DNA from: Rhodococcoides fascians A25f
Lineage (GTDB): Bacteria > Actinomycetota > Actinomycetes > Mycobacteriales > Mycobacteriaceae
Assembly: GCF_000760935.2 (NCBI RefSeq)
Contig: NZ_CP049744.1
Location: 310,001-374,000 of the forward strand
Direction: 5' to 3'
DNA length: 64,000 bases
This document shows positions 41,733-49,096 of the stretch, piece by piece; the first letter of the stretch is position 1; every line of letters begins with the position of its first letter. Position numbers and translations under genes: made by a program. The notes under the pieces are model-generated. The model did no database searches and was not told where the DNA came from. It worked only from the letters and a program-made list of their open reading frames with translations.

Positions 41733-42299
41733 TCAGATCGACTTCTCGGCCACCGAACCGATCGTCCACGAGCCGCCACGACGACTGACGGATGTGCGGC
41801 TCAGTGGCGACACGTCGACCCGCCAGAACGACCGAACCGGAGCCTCCAACGCCAGCACCACCACGGCCCGAATCACAGCGGGGGAGGTCACCGCCAGCGT
41901 GCGACCGGGCGTCGAACCGACATCGTCGAGCCACGTCTGCACGCGAGAGAACAACGCGACCAGAGACTCACCGCCCGGCGGCATGAACGCCGCATCGCTG
42001 AGCCAGGCCATCGCGTCGGCGTCGGGCAGATCGGTCATCTCGAGTCCGGACCACCGGCCGTAGGCGATGTCGGCCAACGCGGGTTCGACCGAGATGTCGG
42101 TGCCGAAGATCTGCGCCGTGGCCATCGATCGAGATTCCGGTCCGGACAGGACGCGATCGGCTCGGGGAATGTCGGTCACCGCAGCAAGGTCTCGCACTCC
42201 CGAGTCGTCCAGCGGCTCGTCGCCGGGGAATCGGCCGGTGCGCATCGCGGCGGTTCTGGCGTGGCTCACCAATATCAGTCGGGTCACGGGCGCAGGCAC
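41733..42299 (-). CDS. Histidine phosphatase family protein
   Basis: This 188-residue protein starts at a GTG and has LILVSHARTAAMRTGRFPGD, in which the usual RHG is replaced by SHA while the catalytic His is kept; PESRSMATAQIFG and LAVTSPAVIRAVVV follow, and the second His of the family appears to be replaced in the latter. Activity may therefore be altered. It lies 87 nt upstream of the PE gene in the same direction and shares a divergent region with the cobalamin riboswitch. Its link with either neighbour is not clear. Confidence 0.75.
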   Translation of the reverse strand: MPAPVTRLILVSHARTAAMRTGRFPGDEPLDDSGVRDLAAVTDIPRADRVLSGPESRSMATAQIFGTDISVEPALADIAYGRWSGLEMTDLPDADAMAWLSDAAFMPPGGESLVALFSRVQTWLDDVGSTPGRTLAVTSPAVIRAVVVLALEAPVRSFWRVDVSPLSRTSVSRRGGSWTIGSVAEKSI

Positions 42300-42301
42300 C
42301 G

Positions 42302-42338
42302 TGTCATTGTGGCGCAGCCAGATGTCATTGTGGTGCAG
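42302..42338. repeat. Two direct repeats upstream of the phosphatase-PE-PPE operon
   Basis: TGTCATTGTGGCGCAG (42302-42317) and TGTCATTGTGGTGCAG (42323-42338) are 21 bp apart, two turns of the helix. They sit directly upstream of the phosphatase start and could be an activator or repressor site. A shorter TTGTGGTGC pair recurs at 41290 and 41306 before the PPE gene. Confidence 0.5.
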
Positions 42339-42391
42339 TTGTCACTCTGGCATCGAGCCGCGGTCGGTCAGGACAGCGATTGACACAGCGT

Positions 42392-42520
42392 CGTGTTCGG
42401 TGCCACAGTTCGCAGGTTAGACGCGATGTACGCAGGTAATCCGGTGAAAATCCGGAACGGTTGCGCCACTGTGATCGACGTCGGGCATATGTCCGAATTC
42501 GAGAGCCAGAAAACTCGTAC
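42392..42520 (+). promoter_or_regulatory. Cobalamin (B12) riboswitch
   Basis: The leader of cbtB has the conserved B12 core: GCAGGTAATCCGGTGAAAAT, then CCGGAACGGTTGCGCCACTG, then the B12 box region GAGAGCCAGAAAACTCG (42501-42517). These match the class in order and spacing. Binding of adenosylcobalamin usually lowers expression of the downstream cobalt uptake genes. The 5' end is estimated. The gene start is about 60 nt further on. Confidence 0.87.
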
Positions 42521-42581
42521 TTCGCATGGCCGTCTCTTCTTTTCGGAAGGGACTACGGGACGCATATCCCAGGAGGACACC

Positions 42582-42776
42582 ATGGCAATCACTCATTCCC
42601 CCAGTAATACGACGGAGTCGGCGGCCCTCGCCGTCATCGTCGCCGCGACGATCCTGCTCGCTTTCGTCGTGCTCTACCTGGTCGGCTTCGATCAGGGCGC
42701 GATCTCCCGCAGTGGCATGTACGTGCACGAACTGATGCACGACGGCCGCCACCTGCTGGGTCTGCCATGCCACTGA
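42582..42776 (+). CDS. cbtB: Cobalt transporter subunit CbtB
   Basis: This 64-residue protein has one helix (AALAVIVAATILLAFVVLYL) and a His-rich tail, HELMHDGRHLLGLPCH, the metal-binding signature of CbtB (PF09489). AGGAGGACACC precedes the ATG at 42582. It forms a predicted cobalt importer with CbtA, whose gene overlaps its 3' end by 10 nt. The riboswitch upstream supports the cobalt/B12 link. Confidence 0.93.
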   Translation: MAITHSPSNTTESAALAVIVAATILLAFVVLYLVGFDQGAISRSGMYVHELMHDGRHLLGLPCH

Positions 42777-43564
42777 CCGACACCACCCATCGCCCGCCGC
42801 TGCAGGGAACGTTCGTTCAGCTGTTGGTGCGAGGGCTGCTCGCCGGACTCGTCGCGGGTCTGCTCGCCGGAGCCGTCGCCTTCGTCGTCGGCGAACCGCA
42901 CATCGACTCGGCCATCTCCATCGAGGAAGCAGCAGGCGAGGCTCAGCACGCCGACTCCGACACGACGGCCGCGCACTCGCACGGCGACGAGGATCCGCTC
43001 GTCAGTCGCGACGGGCAACGCGTCGGACTGTTCCTCGCCACCGGACTCGCCGGCCTGGCATTGGGCGCGATCTTCGCGTCGGCACTGCACTATGCCCGAC
43101 GCTTCAGCTCCCTCCCGGGCTCGATCCTCGCGCTCGTCGGAGCCGGTGCCGGGTGGTTGGCCATCGAAGCGGTGCCCTTCCTCAAGTACCCGGCCAATCC
43201 GCCGGCCGTCGGAGATCCGGACACCATCACCCAGCGCACGTGGCTGTGGCTGGCATCGGTGATCCTCGGTCTGCTGGCCGTCGGAGTCGGAATCTATGTG
43301 GCGAAGGTCGTGGCATCGCAGCATTCGGTGGCAGTCCGCGTCGGCGCACCGATCGTGGCGTTCCTGGTGATCGTCGGCATCGGGTACGCACTGTTGCCCG
43401 AAATCAACGAGGTGGGCGCGGACTTCCCGGCAACTCTGCTGTGGGAATTCCGACTGTCGTCACTGGCCATGCAGGCAACCCTGTGGCTGGCCCTGGGATT
43501 GGGCTTCGCGTTCCTCACCGATCGCGCAGTTCGACCTGTTCGCCGAGAGGCAGTTGCGGCGTAG
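42767..43564 (+). CDS. cbtA: Cobalt transporter subunit CbtA
   Basis: This 265-residue membrane protein has five to seven helices and a His-rich loop after the first (QHADSDTTAAHSHGDEDPL) that may collect cobalt. The pattern QLLVRGLLAGLVAGLLAGAV at the N-terminus and FLKYPANPPAVGDPDTITQR in the middle is typical of CbtA (PF09490). It works with CbtB in cobalt uptake for cobalamin synthesis. It is the last gene of the riboswitch-controlled operon and is followed by a large hairpin. Confidence 0.93.
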   Translation: MPLTDTTHRPPLQGTFVQLLVRGLLAGLVAGLLAGAVAFVVGEPHIDSAISIEEAAGEAQHADSDTTAAHSHGDEDPLVSRDGQRVGLFLATGLAGLALGAIFASALHYARRFSSLPGSILALVGAGAGWLAIEAVPFLKYPANPPAVGDPDTITQRTWLWLASVILGLLAVGVGIYVAKVVASQHSVAVRVGAPIVAFLVIVGIGYALLPEINEVGADFPATLLWEFRLSSLAMQATLWLALGLGFAFLTDRAVRPVRREAVAA

Positions 43565-43580
43565 CCAGCGTCCCCTTCGC

Positions 43581-43652
43581 CCCCCGGTTGGGATGAATGC
43601 GCCATTCAGGCCATCTGAGTGACTGAAACCCACATTCATCCCAACCTGGGGG
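43581..43652. terminator. Large stem-loop between cbtA and the metallopeptidase gene
   Basis: The core arms GGTTGGGATGAATG (43586-43599) and CATTCATCCCAACC (43633-43646) are exact complements; five further C-G pairs extend them after a 1-nt bulge. The 33-nt loop has its own small CATTCAG/CTGAGTG pairing. It lies between convergent genes and can act as a terminator for both. Confidence 0.75.
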
Positions 43653-43716
43653 TGCTGGGGGGTGCGTTCCGGGGGTATGCGAGCGAGGTGAGTGCGGTCG
43701 GGATGAGCGAGTGTGC

Positions 43717-44049
43717 TCAGCCGAATCCGAGTTGATGCAGGCGCTCGTCGTCGATGCCGAAGTGATGTCCGATTTCGTGGGCCACGGTGATGGCGATTTC
43801 GCGTCGTGCCTCGGTTTCGTCGTCGACCATCTCGAGGATCGGCTTGCGGTAGATCGTGATGACGTCCGGCAAGTGTCCGCTGTACTCGTAACGCTCGGTG
43901 AGTGCGATGCCCTCGTACAGCCCCAGGATGTCCTCGGTGGGGTGTTCCTCCTCGACGAGAACGACCACGTTGTTCATGAAGTCGGTGAGCTCGCGCGGCA
44001 GGGTGTCGAGGGCGTCGGACACGGCTTCCTCGAAGTCGACGCGGGTCAT
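43717..44049 (-). CDS. Minimal metalloprotease family protein (zincin-like, PF06262)
   Basis: This 110-residue protein has the zinc-site motif HEIGHHFGIDDERLHQLG, HExxHxxGxxD, at its C-terminus, as in the small single-domain zincins of actinobacteria and proteobacteria. The N-terminal half is helical and acidic. Substrates are not known. The ATG at 44049 was chosen because it gives the usual length; it lies 13 nt after the stop of the septum-protein gene, so the two are read together. The M. tuberculosis counterpart is Rv3836. Confidence 0.88.
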   Translation of the reverse strand: MTRVDFEEAVSDALDTLPRELTDFMNNVVVLVEEEHPTEDILGLYEGIALTERYEYSGHLPDVITIYRKPILEMVDDETEARREIAITVAHEIGHHFGIDDERLHQLGFG

Positions 44050-44062
44050 CTGGGTGGGGATG

Positions 44063-45157
44063 TCAGCCTCCGGTGGTGATCGGAGCAGCACCGGGCAGCG
44101 GAGTGGGCAGCGCGCGGCCGTCGGGAGCCGATGGCGGTGGGACAGGCGCTGCACCGTTGATGAGAATGTCGCCCTTGGCACTGCCGACGATGGTCGCGAA
44201 GCCGCCGGAATCGAGTTCCTTGCCCACCGAACACGTCACCTGACGGCTACCGGCGAGCCAGCTCGCGACGTCGATGGTGTCCCAGAACAGGGTCAGCGTC
44301 TTGTCGCGTAGTGCCGTGTCCGAGCCGAGATAGCCGTTGACGGCGTCGGTGCAGGTGCCCTCCAGATACGCGTCCTGGTCGCCCTCCGACGGGTGCCCGC
44401 CGGGGAACTGCTGCGTCAGGTTGATCACCGAGGCGACCTCGAAGGCGTGCGGTGCCGAGCAGTCCACCGGATCTGCGGGCACGTTCTGATTGATACCGAT
44501 GCACGTGCCCGTCGGCCATACCTTGGACTGGTCCTGCTCGAGGATCGAACCGGTCATCTCCAGCAGAGCTCCGGTGTTCGACGGCATCTGCACCCCGCAG
44601 CGCAGGGTCCGCTCGCCCTTGGCCCACCCGGCCTGGCTGGGGAACATCAGCCCGACGCCGAAGAGTCCGTTGGGATCGAACTTTGCACCGACGTAGTCGT
44701 CGACGGCGGCCGTGCAGTGTTCGTCACGCAGCTGGCCGAACCGGATGGATCCGGGATACTGCGAGCCGGGACCGAACTCGACGCCGGGGTAGACGCTCAT
44801 GTCGATGTCGCGAGCGACCTCGAAGCGATGAGGATCGGCGCACGACACTTCGGCGAGATCCTGTCGGTCGGTCTCCGGATCGTCGGTGGGCGTCCATTGC
44901 AGGCACGTACCGGGGTCGGCTGCACCGAACGAGGATGCCGATACGGGTCCGTCGGTCACCGGACCGCTCGCTGCCGAGTGGGTGGTGATCTTCTCGGGTG
45001 CAGAGAACCCGTCGGAGAGGAACGCCGTCGCACCCGCGGCCAGCACTGCACCGACCGCAACCATGGCGAGCCCACGTCGGGCGGTGGTTGCGGAGAGAGT
45101 TCGCCGATTCCGGCTCTCTGGGGGGTCTGTTTCGTTCGCGGACATCGCCTCCATCAT
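44063..45157 (-). CDS. Septum-formation family membrane-anchored protein
   Basis: This 364-residue protein has one N-terminal helix (GLAMVAVGAVLAAGATAFL) and an extracellular region with eight or so cysteines in two similar halves: CLQWTPTDDPETDRQDLAEV then SCADPHRFEVARDID, and CIGINQNVPADPVDCSAPHA then FEVASVINLTQQ. This repeated C...DC..PH.FEV pattern marks the septum-formation family (PF13845). The role in division is not established. The start at 45157 (MMEAMSANE) fits a leaderless transcript; ATGs at 45154 and 45145 are possible. It begins only 21 bp from the divergent ankyrin gene. Confidence 0.82.
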   Translation of the reverse strand: MMEAMSANETDPPESRNRRTLSATTARRGLAMVAVGAVLAAGATAFLSDGFSAPEKITTHSAASGPVTDGPVSASSFGAADPGTCLQWTPTDDPETDRQDLAEVSCADPHRFEVARDIDMSVYPGVEFGPGSQYPGSIRFGQLRDEHCTAAVDDYVGAKFDPNGLFGVGLMFPSQAGWAKGERTLRCGVQMPSNTGALLEMTGSILEQDQSKVWPTGTCIGINQNVPADPVDCSAPHAFEVASVINLTQQFPGGHPSEGDQDAYLEGTCTDAVNGYLGSDTALRDKTLTLFWDTIDVASWLAGSRQVTCSVGKELDSGGFATIVGSAKGDILINGAAPVPPPSAPDGRALPTPLPGAAPITTGG

Positions 45158-45178
45158 GCCCGAGTATGTTCGGTCCTC

Positions 45179-45571
45179 ATGAGCGACCCGACAGGTGACG
45201 ACGACCTCAGCGAGCTGGCCGGCCGACTGTTCACGATGGCGCGCACCGGCGATGCGGCCGGTCTGGCGAGCTATGTGGACGCGGGCGTTCCGGTGAATCT
45301 CCACAACGAGTCCGGGGACACGTTGGTCATGCTTGCCGCGTATCACGGGCATGCCGATGCGGTGCGCGTGCTGGTCGAGCGCGGTGCCGACGTGAACAAG
45401 CCCAATGACAAGGGGCAGACCCCACTCGCGGGTGCGGTCTTCAAAGGCGAGGACGACGTGGTGCGAGTTCTCGTCGACGGAGGAGCCGATCCGCGCGGGG
45501 GTCACCCGTCGGCCATCGATGCCGCCACGATGTTCGGACGCGAGGACTACCTGGGGTTGCTCGGCAAGTAA
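45179..45571 (+). CDS. Ankyrin-repeat protein
   Basis: This 130-residue soluble protein is made of about three ankyrin repeats: [20 protein letters not shown], then [20 protein letters not shown], then [20 protein letters not shown]. It most likely mediates a protein contact. The ATG lies 7 nt after a TATGTT -10-like sequence, suggesting a leaderless message. The gene is divergent from the septum protein and 11 nt before serS, so it may be co-transcribed with serS. Confidence 0.85.
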   Translation: MSDPTGDDDLSELAGRLFTMARTGDAAGLASYVDAGVPVNLHNESGDTLVMLAAYHGHADAVRVLVERGADVNKPNDKGQTPLAGAVFKGEDDVVRVLVDGGADPRGGHPSAIDAATMFGREDYLGLLGK

Positions 45572-45582
45572 GGTTCCCTCTC

Positions 45583-46836
45583 GTGATCGACCTGAAATTC
45601 CTTCGCGAAAATCCTGACGCCGTACGCGCCTCGCAGCGCACCAGAGGCGAGGACCCCGCCCTCGTCGACGCGCTTCTCGATGCCGACGCGTCCCGCCGGG
45701 CCGCCGTGCTCGCCGGAGATCAGCTGCGCGCCGAGCAGAAGGCATTGGGCAAGAAGGTCGGAAAGGCATCGGCCGAGGATCGTCCCGCTCTGCTCGCCGG
45801 GGCGTCGGAACTGGCCGCCAAGGTCAAGGCCGCGCAGGCCGCCGAGGCCGAGGCCGACGCAGCTCTCGACACGGCACACCGGGCGATCTCCAACATCGTT
45901 CAGGACGGCACACCCGCAGGCGGCGAAGACGACTTCGTACTGCTCGAGACGGTCGGCGACATCCCGGAGTTCGATTTCGAGCCCAAGGACCACCTCGAGC
46001 TCGGTGAGTCGCTCAACTTGATCGACATGGAACGCGGAGCAAAGGTCTCGGGCTCACGCTTCTACTTCATGACCGGCTACGGCGCGTTGCTGCAGCAGGG
46101 TCTGCTGCAGCTCGCCGCGCAGAAGGCCGTCAAGAACGGGTTCACCATGATGATCCCGCCGGTGCTCGTGCGGCCGGAGATCATGTCGGGAACCGGTTTC
46201 CTCGGTGCACACGCCGACGAGATCTACCGCCTCGAAGCCGACGATCTCTACCTCGTCGGAACCTCCGAAGTTGCTCTCGCGGGCTACCACTCGGGTGAGA
46301 TCATCGACCTCGCCGACGGCCCCAAGCGCTACGCCGGCTGGTCGTCGTGCTTCCGCCGTGAAGCGGGCAGCTACGGCAAGGACACCCGCGGCATCATTCG
46401 CGTCCACCAGTTCGACAAGATCGAGATGTTCTCGTACATCAAGCCCGAGGACGCGGCGGCCGAGCACCAGAAGCTTCTGGAGTACGAGAAGGAAATGCTC
46501 GCCGCGGTCGAGTTGCCGTACCGCGTCATCGACACCGCAGGCGGAGACCTCGGCTCATCGGCCGCGCGCAAATTCGACTGCGAAGCATGGGTTCCCACCC
46601 AGAAGGCATACCGCGAGCTGACCTCGACCTCGAACTGCACGACCTTCCAGGCCCGACGCCTCGGCGTTCGATACCGCGACGAGAACGGCAAGCCTCAGAT
46701 CGCCGCGACCCTCAACGGCACCCTCGCCACCACGCGGTGGATCGTGGCAATCCTGGAGAACCACCAGCAGGCCGACGGCACCGTCCGGGTCCCGGAAGCC
46801 CTCGTGCCCTTCGTCGGGACCGACGTACTGCGCTAG
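45583..46836 (+). CDS. serS: Seryl-tRNA synthetase
   Basis: This 417-residue class II synthetase charges tRNA-Ser. Residues ~1-110 form the coiled-coil tRNA-binding arm ([20 protein letters not shown] onward). Motif 2 is [20 protein letters not shown] and motif 3 is [18 protein letters not shown]. The start is GTG, as the preceding ankyrin stop is only 11 nt away. No tRNA-Ser gene or T-box leader is seen near it. Confidence 0.97.
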   Translation: MIDLKFLRENPDAVRASQRTRGEDPALVDALLDADASRRAAVLAGDQLRAEQKALGKKVGKASAEDRPALLAGASELAAKVKAAQAAEAEADAALDTAHRAISNIVQDGTPAGGEDDFVLLETVGDIPEFDFEPKDHLELGESLNLIDMERGAKVSGSRFYFMTGYGALLQQGLLQLAAQKAVKNGFTMMIPPVLVRPEIMSGTGFLGAHADEIYRLEADDLYLVGTSEVALAGYHSGEIIDLADGPKRYAGWSSCFRREAGSYGKDTRGIIRVHQFDKIEMFSYIKPEDAAAEHQKLLEYEKEMLAAVELPYRVIDTAGGDLGSSAARKFDCEAWVPTQKAYRELTSTSNCTTFQARRLGVRYRDENGKPQIAATLNGTLATTRWIVAILENHQQADGTVRVPEALVPFVGTDVLR

Positions 46837-46839
46837 TTG

Positions 46840-46862
46840 GGTCGTTCCGCAGGCTCCACTCC
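46840..46862 (+). repeat. Dispersed 23-nt repeat, copy C
   Basis: GGTCGTTCCGCAGGCTCCAC followed by TCC lies three bases beyond the serS stop codon, between convergent genes. Confidence 0.6.
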
Positions 46863-46880
46863 GGCGGTAGTAGTGCAGGC

Positions 46881-47759
46881 TTAGGCGATGTCGCCGATGC
46901 AGTAGCCCTCGCCGCCGACGGTCAGTACGAACGTCCGGTTCTGGTACGCCCCCGAGGCATCGATGATGTCGGCATTGACCTGTGTGTAGATGCCGTTCTG
47001 AGCCGTGACGAACACGCTGTCGGGATCGAACGAGGTGATGCTCGGCAGAATCGCCGGGTTCTGGGCCAGAGGTGGGGCAGTAGGTGACCCGGTGCCGTTC
47101 GGATCCCACGTGCCGCGACTCTCGCACACGAGTGGATAGCGCTCCTCCACGTCGTCCCGGTTGACCGGAATGCCGGCGATGCGGCCCAGATAGCGATCGA
47201 CGGAATACGCCGCGTCTGCCGCGTCGAACACAGGGGCGGTGCCGGTGGGGTAGACGGTAGGGCAGGCGTAGCCGGACGTGATCTCGCTGCGCTTGATGGC
47301 GACCGTCGCAGTGGGCCCGGTCCACGTCACCGCATACTGACCGTCGACGGCGGGAGCAGCCACAGCAGCGAGGATGGCACCGGTGTCGACATACATAGTC
47401 GGGATGTCGGTGGGCGGGACGGTCCAGCACTTTGCCGTCACGACACCTATGCCGCCGCCCGTGAGATCGTTGACGAACGGCCGCAGGGCCGCCGCGGCCG
47501 CGGGATTTCCGGGCGCTTCGCCGACGGGTGGCCCCGGTGGGATGCGCGGGGGCATCGGGGTGGTGGCTGTGGTCGACGGCGATTCCTGGGTGGTCGACTC
47601 GTCGGCTGTGGACTCGACTGTGTTGCTCGGCGAGGCGGCCTGATCGGACGGGATCCCGACCGCGGAATCGCAGGCACCGACCAGTGCGATCGTCGCGATC
47701 AGCGGCAGCGCGGTTCGGCCGACTCGGCTGCGCCGCGGTCGTGCCGCTCTGTTCTTCAC
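46881..47759 (-). CDS. Putative lipoprotein of unknown function
   Basis: This 292-residue protein has a twin-Arg-containing basic start, a hydrophobic helix and the lipobox LVGAC (Cys30), so it is exported and lipid-anchored. A Ser/Thr/Pro-rich linker (about residues 35-85) leads to a globular domain with four cysteines (TAKCWTVPP, GYACPTVYP, LVCESRGT, GEGYCIGD) that may form disulfides. I do not recognise the domain. It is a single gene convergent with serS. Confidence 0.72.
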   Translation of the reverse strand: MKNRAARPRRSRVGRTALPLIATIALVGACDSAVGIPSDQAASPSNTVESTADESTTQESPSTTATTPMPPRIPPGPPVGEAPGNPAAAAALRPFVNDLTGGGIGVVTAKCWTVPPTDIPTMYVDTGAILAAVAAPAVDGQYAVTWTGPTATVAIKRSEITSGYACPTVYPTGTAPVFDAADAAYSVDRYLGRIAGIPVNRDDVEERYPLVCESRGTWDPNGTGSPTAPPLAQNPAILPSITSFDPDSVFVTAQNGIYTQVNADIIDASGAYQNRTFVLTVGGEGYCIGDIA

Positions 47760-47860
47760 GTGTTTGTCTCCCCCATAGCTCTTCTACCGAACTGCGCACG
47801 ACCCGACCGCACTCTGCCGCACCTTTCTCCGGCCCCGTCCACCGACTACGCTAACCGACT

Positions 47861-48601
47861 GTGGAACCCGTCTACCGATCAGTCATCGGCATCGCTCGCA
47901 CCGTGTTCGCGTTCGAGGGCCTGAAGTTCGAGGTCGAGGGCGAGGAACACATCCCTGCTACCGGTGGCGCGGTCATCGCCGTCAACCACACCGGATACAT
48001 GGACTTCACCTACGCCGGACTGCCACCGCGGCGAGTGAAGCGCTACATCCGCTTCATGGCCAAGAAGGAAGTCTTCGACAACAAGATCTCCGGCCCCATC
48101 ATGCGTGCGCTGCGGCACATCCCCGTCGATCGTGGGGCAGGTGCCGAGTCCTACAAGTCGGCGGTGGAAAGTCTGCGCAACGGCGAACTCGTGGGCGTGT
48201 ATCCCGAAGCCACCATCAGCCGAAGCTTCGAGATCAAGGAATTCAAGTCCGGTGCAGCGCGCATGGCCATCGAAGCCGGAGTCCCCATCATCCCGACGGT
48301 CATCTGGGGCGCGCAGCGCGTGTGGACCAAGGGCTACCCGAAGCGATTGGGCCGCACCAACACTCCGATCTCCATTGCCGTCGGTGAGCCGATTGCGCCG
48401 GTCGGACCGCCGAACGAACTGACCGACAAGCTACGCGCGGTGATGCAGAAGATGCTGCTCGAGCTGCAGGAGAACTACCACCACGAGCCCGGCGCGTATT
48501 GGGTGCCGGCCCGACTCGGCGGTAGTGCCCCGACCCTGGAGGAAGCCGACAAGCTCGACGCCCAGGACCTGGCGGCACGTGCGGCCAAGCGCGCCGAGTA
48601 G
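47861..48601 (+). CDS. plsC: 1-acylglycerol-3-phosphate acyltransferase (PlsC family)
   Basis: This 246-residue membrane-associated enzyme adds the second acyl chain to lysophosphatidate. The HX4D motif is NHTGYMDF, the second block is FMAKKEVFDNK, and the third is GVYPEATISRSFEIKEFKSG, with EA T in place of the more common EGTRS. PIIPTVIWGAQRVW is the fourth block. The start is GTG. Several such genes sit in this part of the M. tuberculosis chromosome (Rv3814c-Rv3816c). The acceptor may be another lipid. Confidence 0.85.
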   Translation: MEPVYRSVIGIARTVFAFEGLKFEVEGEEHIPATGGAVIAVNHTGYMDFTYAGLPPRRVKRYIRFMAKKEVFDNKISGPIMRALRHIPVDRGAGAESYKSAVESLRNGELVGVYPEATISRSFEIKEFKSGAARMAIEAGVPIIPTVIWGAQRVWTKGYPKRLGRTNTPISIAVGEPIAPVGPPNELTDKLRAVMQKMLLELQENYHHEPGAYWVPARLGGSAPTLEEADKLDAQDLAARAAKRAE

Positions 48602-48610
48602 AACTGTGCG

Positions 48611-49096
48611 ATGAACCTCAGCGGTGAACGGGTCGTGCTACGGCCCGTCGCCGCCGAGGATGTGTCGGAGCTACGCCGAATTCTGCACACCCCCGAGGTG
48701 TACCGGCGGTGGGGCGACGAGGACGCCGACGAGAACTGGCCGTTCGACAACCCTGAAGAGAACCGCATGGTTGTCGAATTGGATGGTGCGCCAGTCGGAT
48801 TGATTCAGTACGGCGAGGAGACCGACCCGATGTATCGGCATGCGTCGATCGACATCTTCTTGGATCCGGCAGTGCACGGCGGTGGCGTCGGAAAGGATGC
48901 CGTGGGGACGCTGGTGCGCTACCTGACAGTCGATCTGGGACACCACCGCCTGGTGATCGATCCGGCTGCCAACAATGCGATAGCGATTGCGTGTTACAGC
49001 GCAGTCGGTTTCGAGCCGGTCGGGATCATGCGCAAATACGAGAAGGGTCCCGATGGCTGGCACGACAGTCTGCTGATGGACCTGATCGTCGAGTAG
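48611..49096 (+). CDS. GNAT acetyltransferase, AAC(6')-like
   Basis: This 161-residue enzyme has the GNAT fold with DIFLDPAVHGGGVGKDAVGT as the acetyl-CoA-binding stretch and CYSAVGFEPVGIMRKYEKGP as the C-terminal block. The order and the WPFDNPEEN loop resemble aminoglycoside 6'-acetyltransferase relatives, but the usual resistance residues cannot be judged by eye, so the substrate is open. It follows plsC after nine bases. Its stop abuts the stop of the convergent histidine kinase with no gap. Confidence 0.85.
   Translation: MNLSGERVVLRPVAAEDVSELRRILHTPEVYRRWGDEDADENWPFDNPEENRMVVELDGAPVGLIQYGEETDPMYRHASIDIFLDPAVHGGGVGKDAVGTLVRYLTVDLGHHRLVIDPAANNAIAIACYSAVGFEPVGIMRKYEKGPDGWHDSLLMDLIVE

Noticed and set aside
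46837..46880. tRNA gene next to serS
   Set aside because: The short gap holds only the dispersed repeat; no cloverleaf can be drawn.
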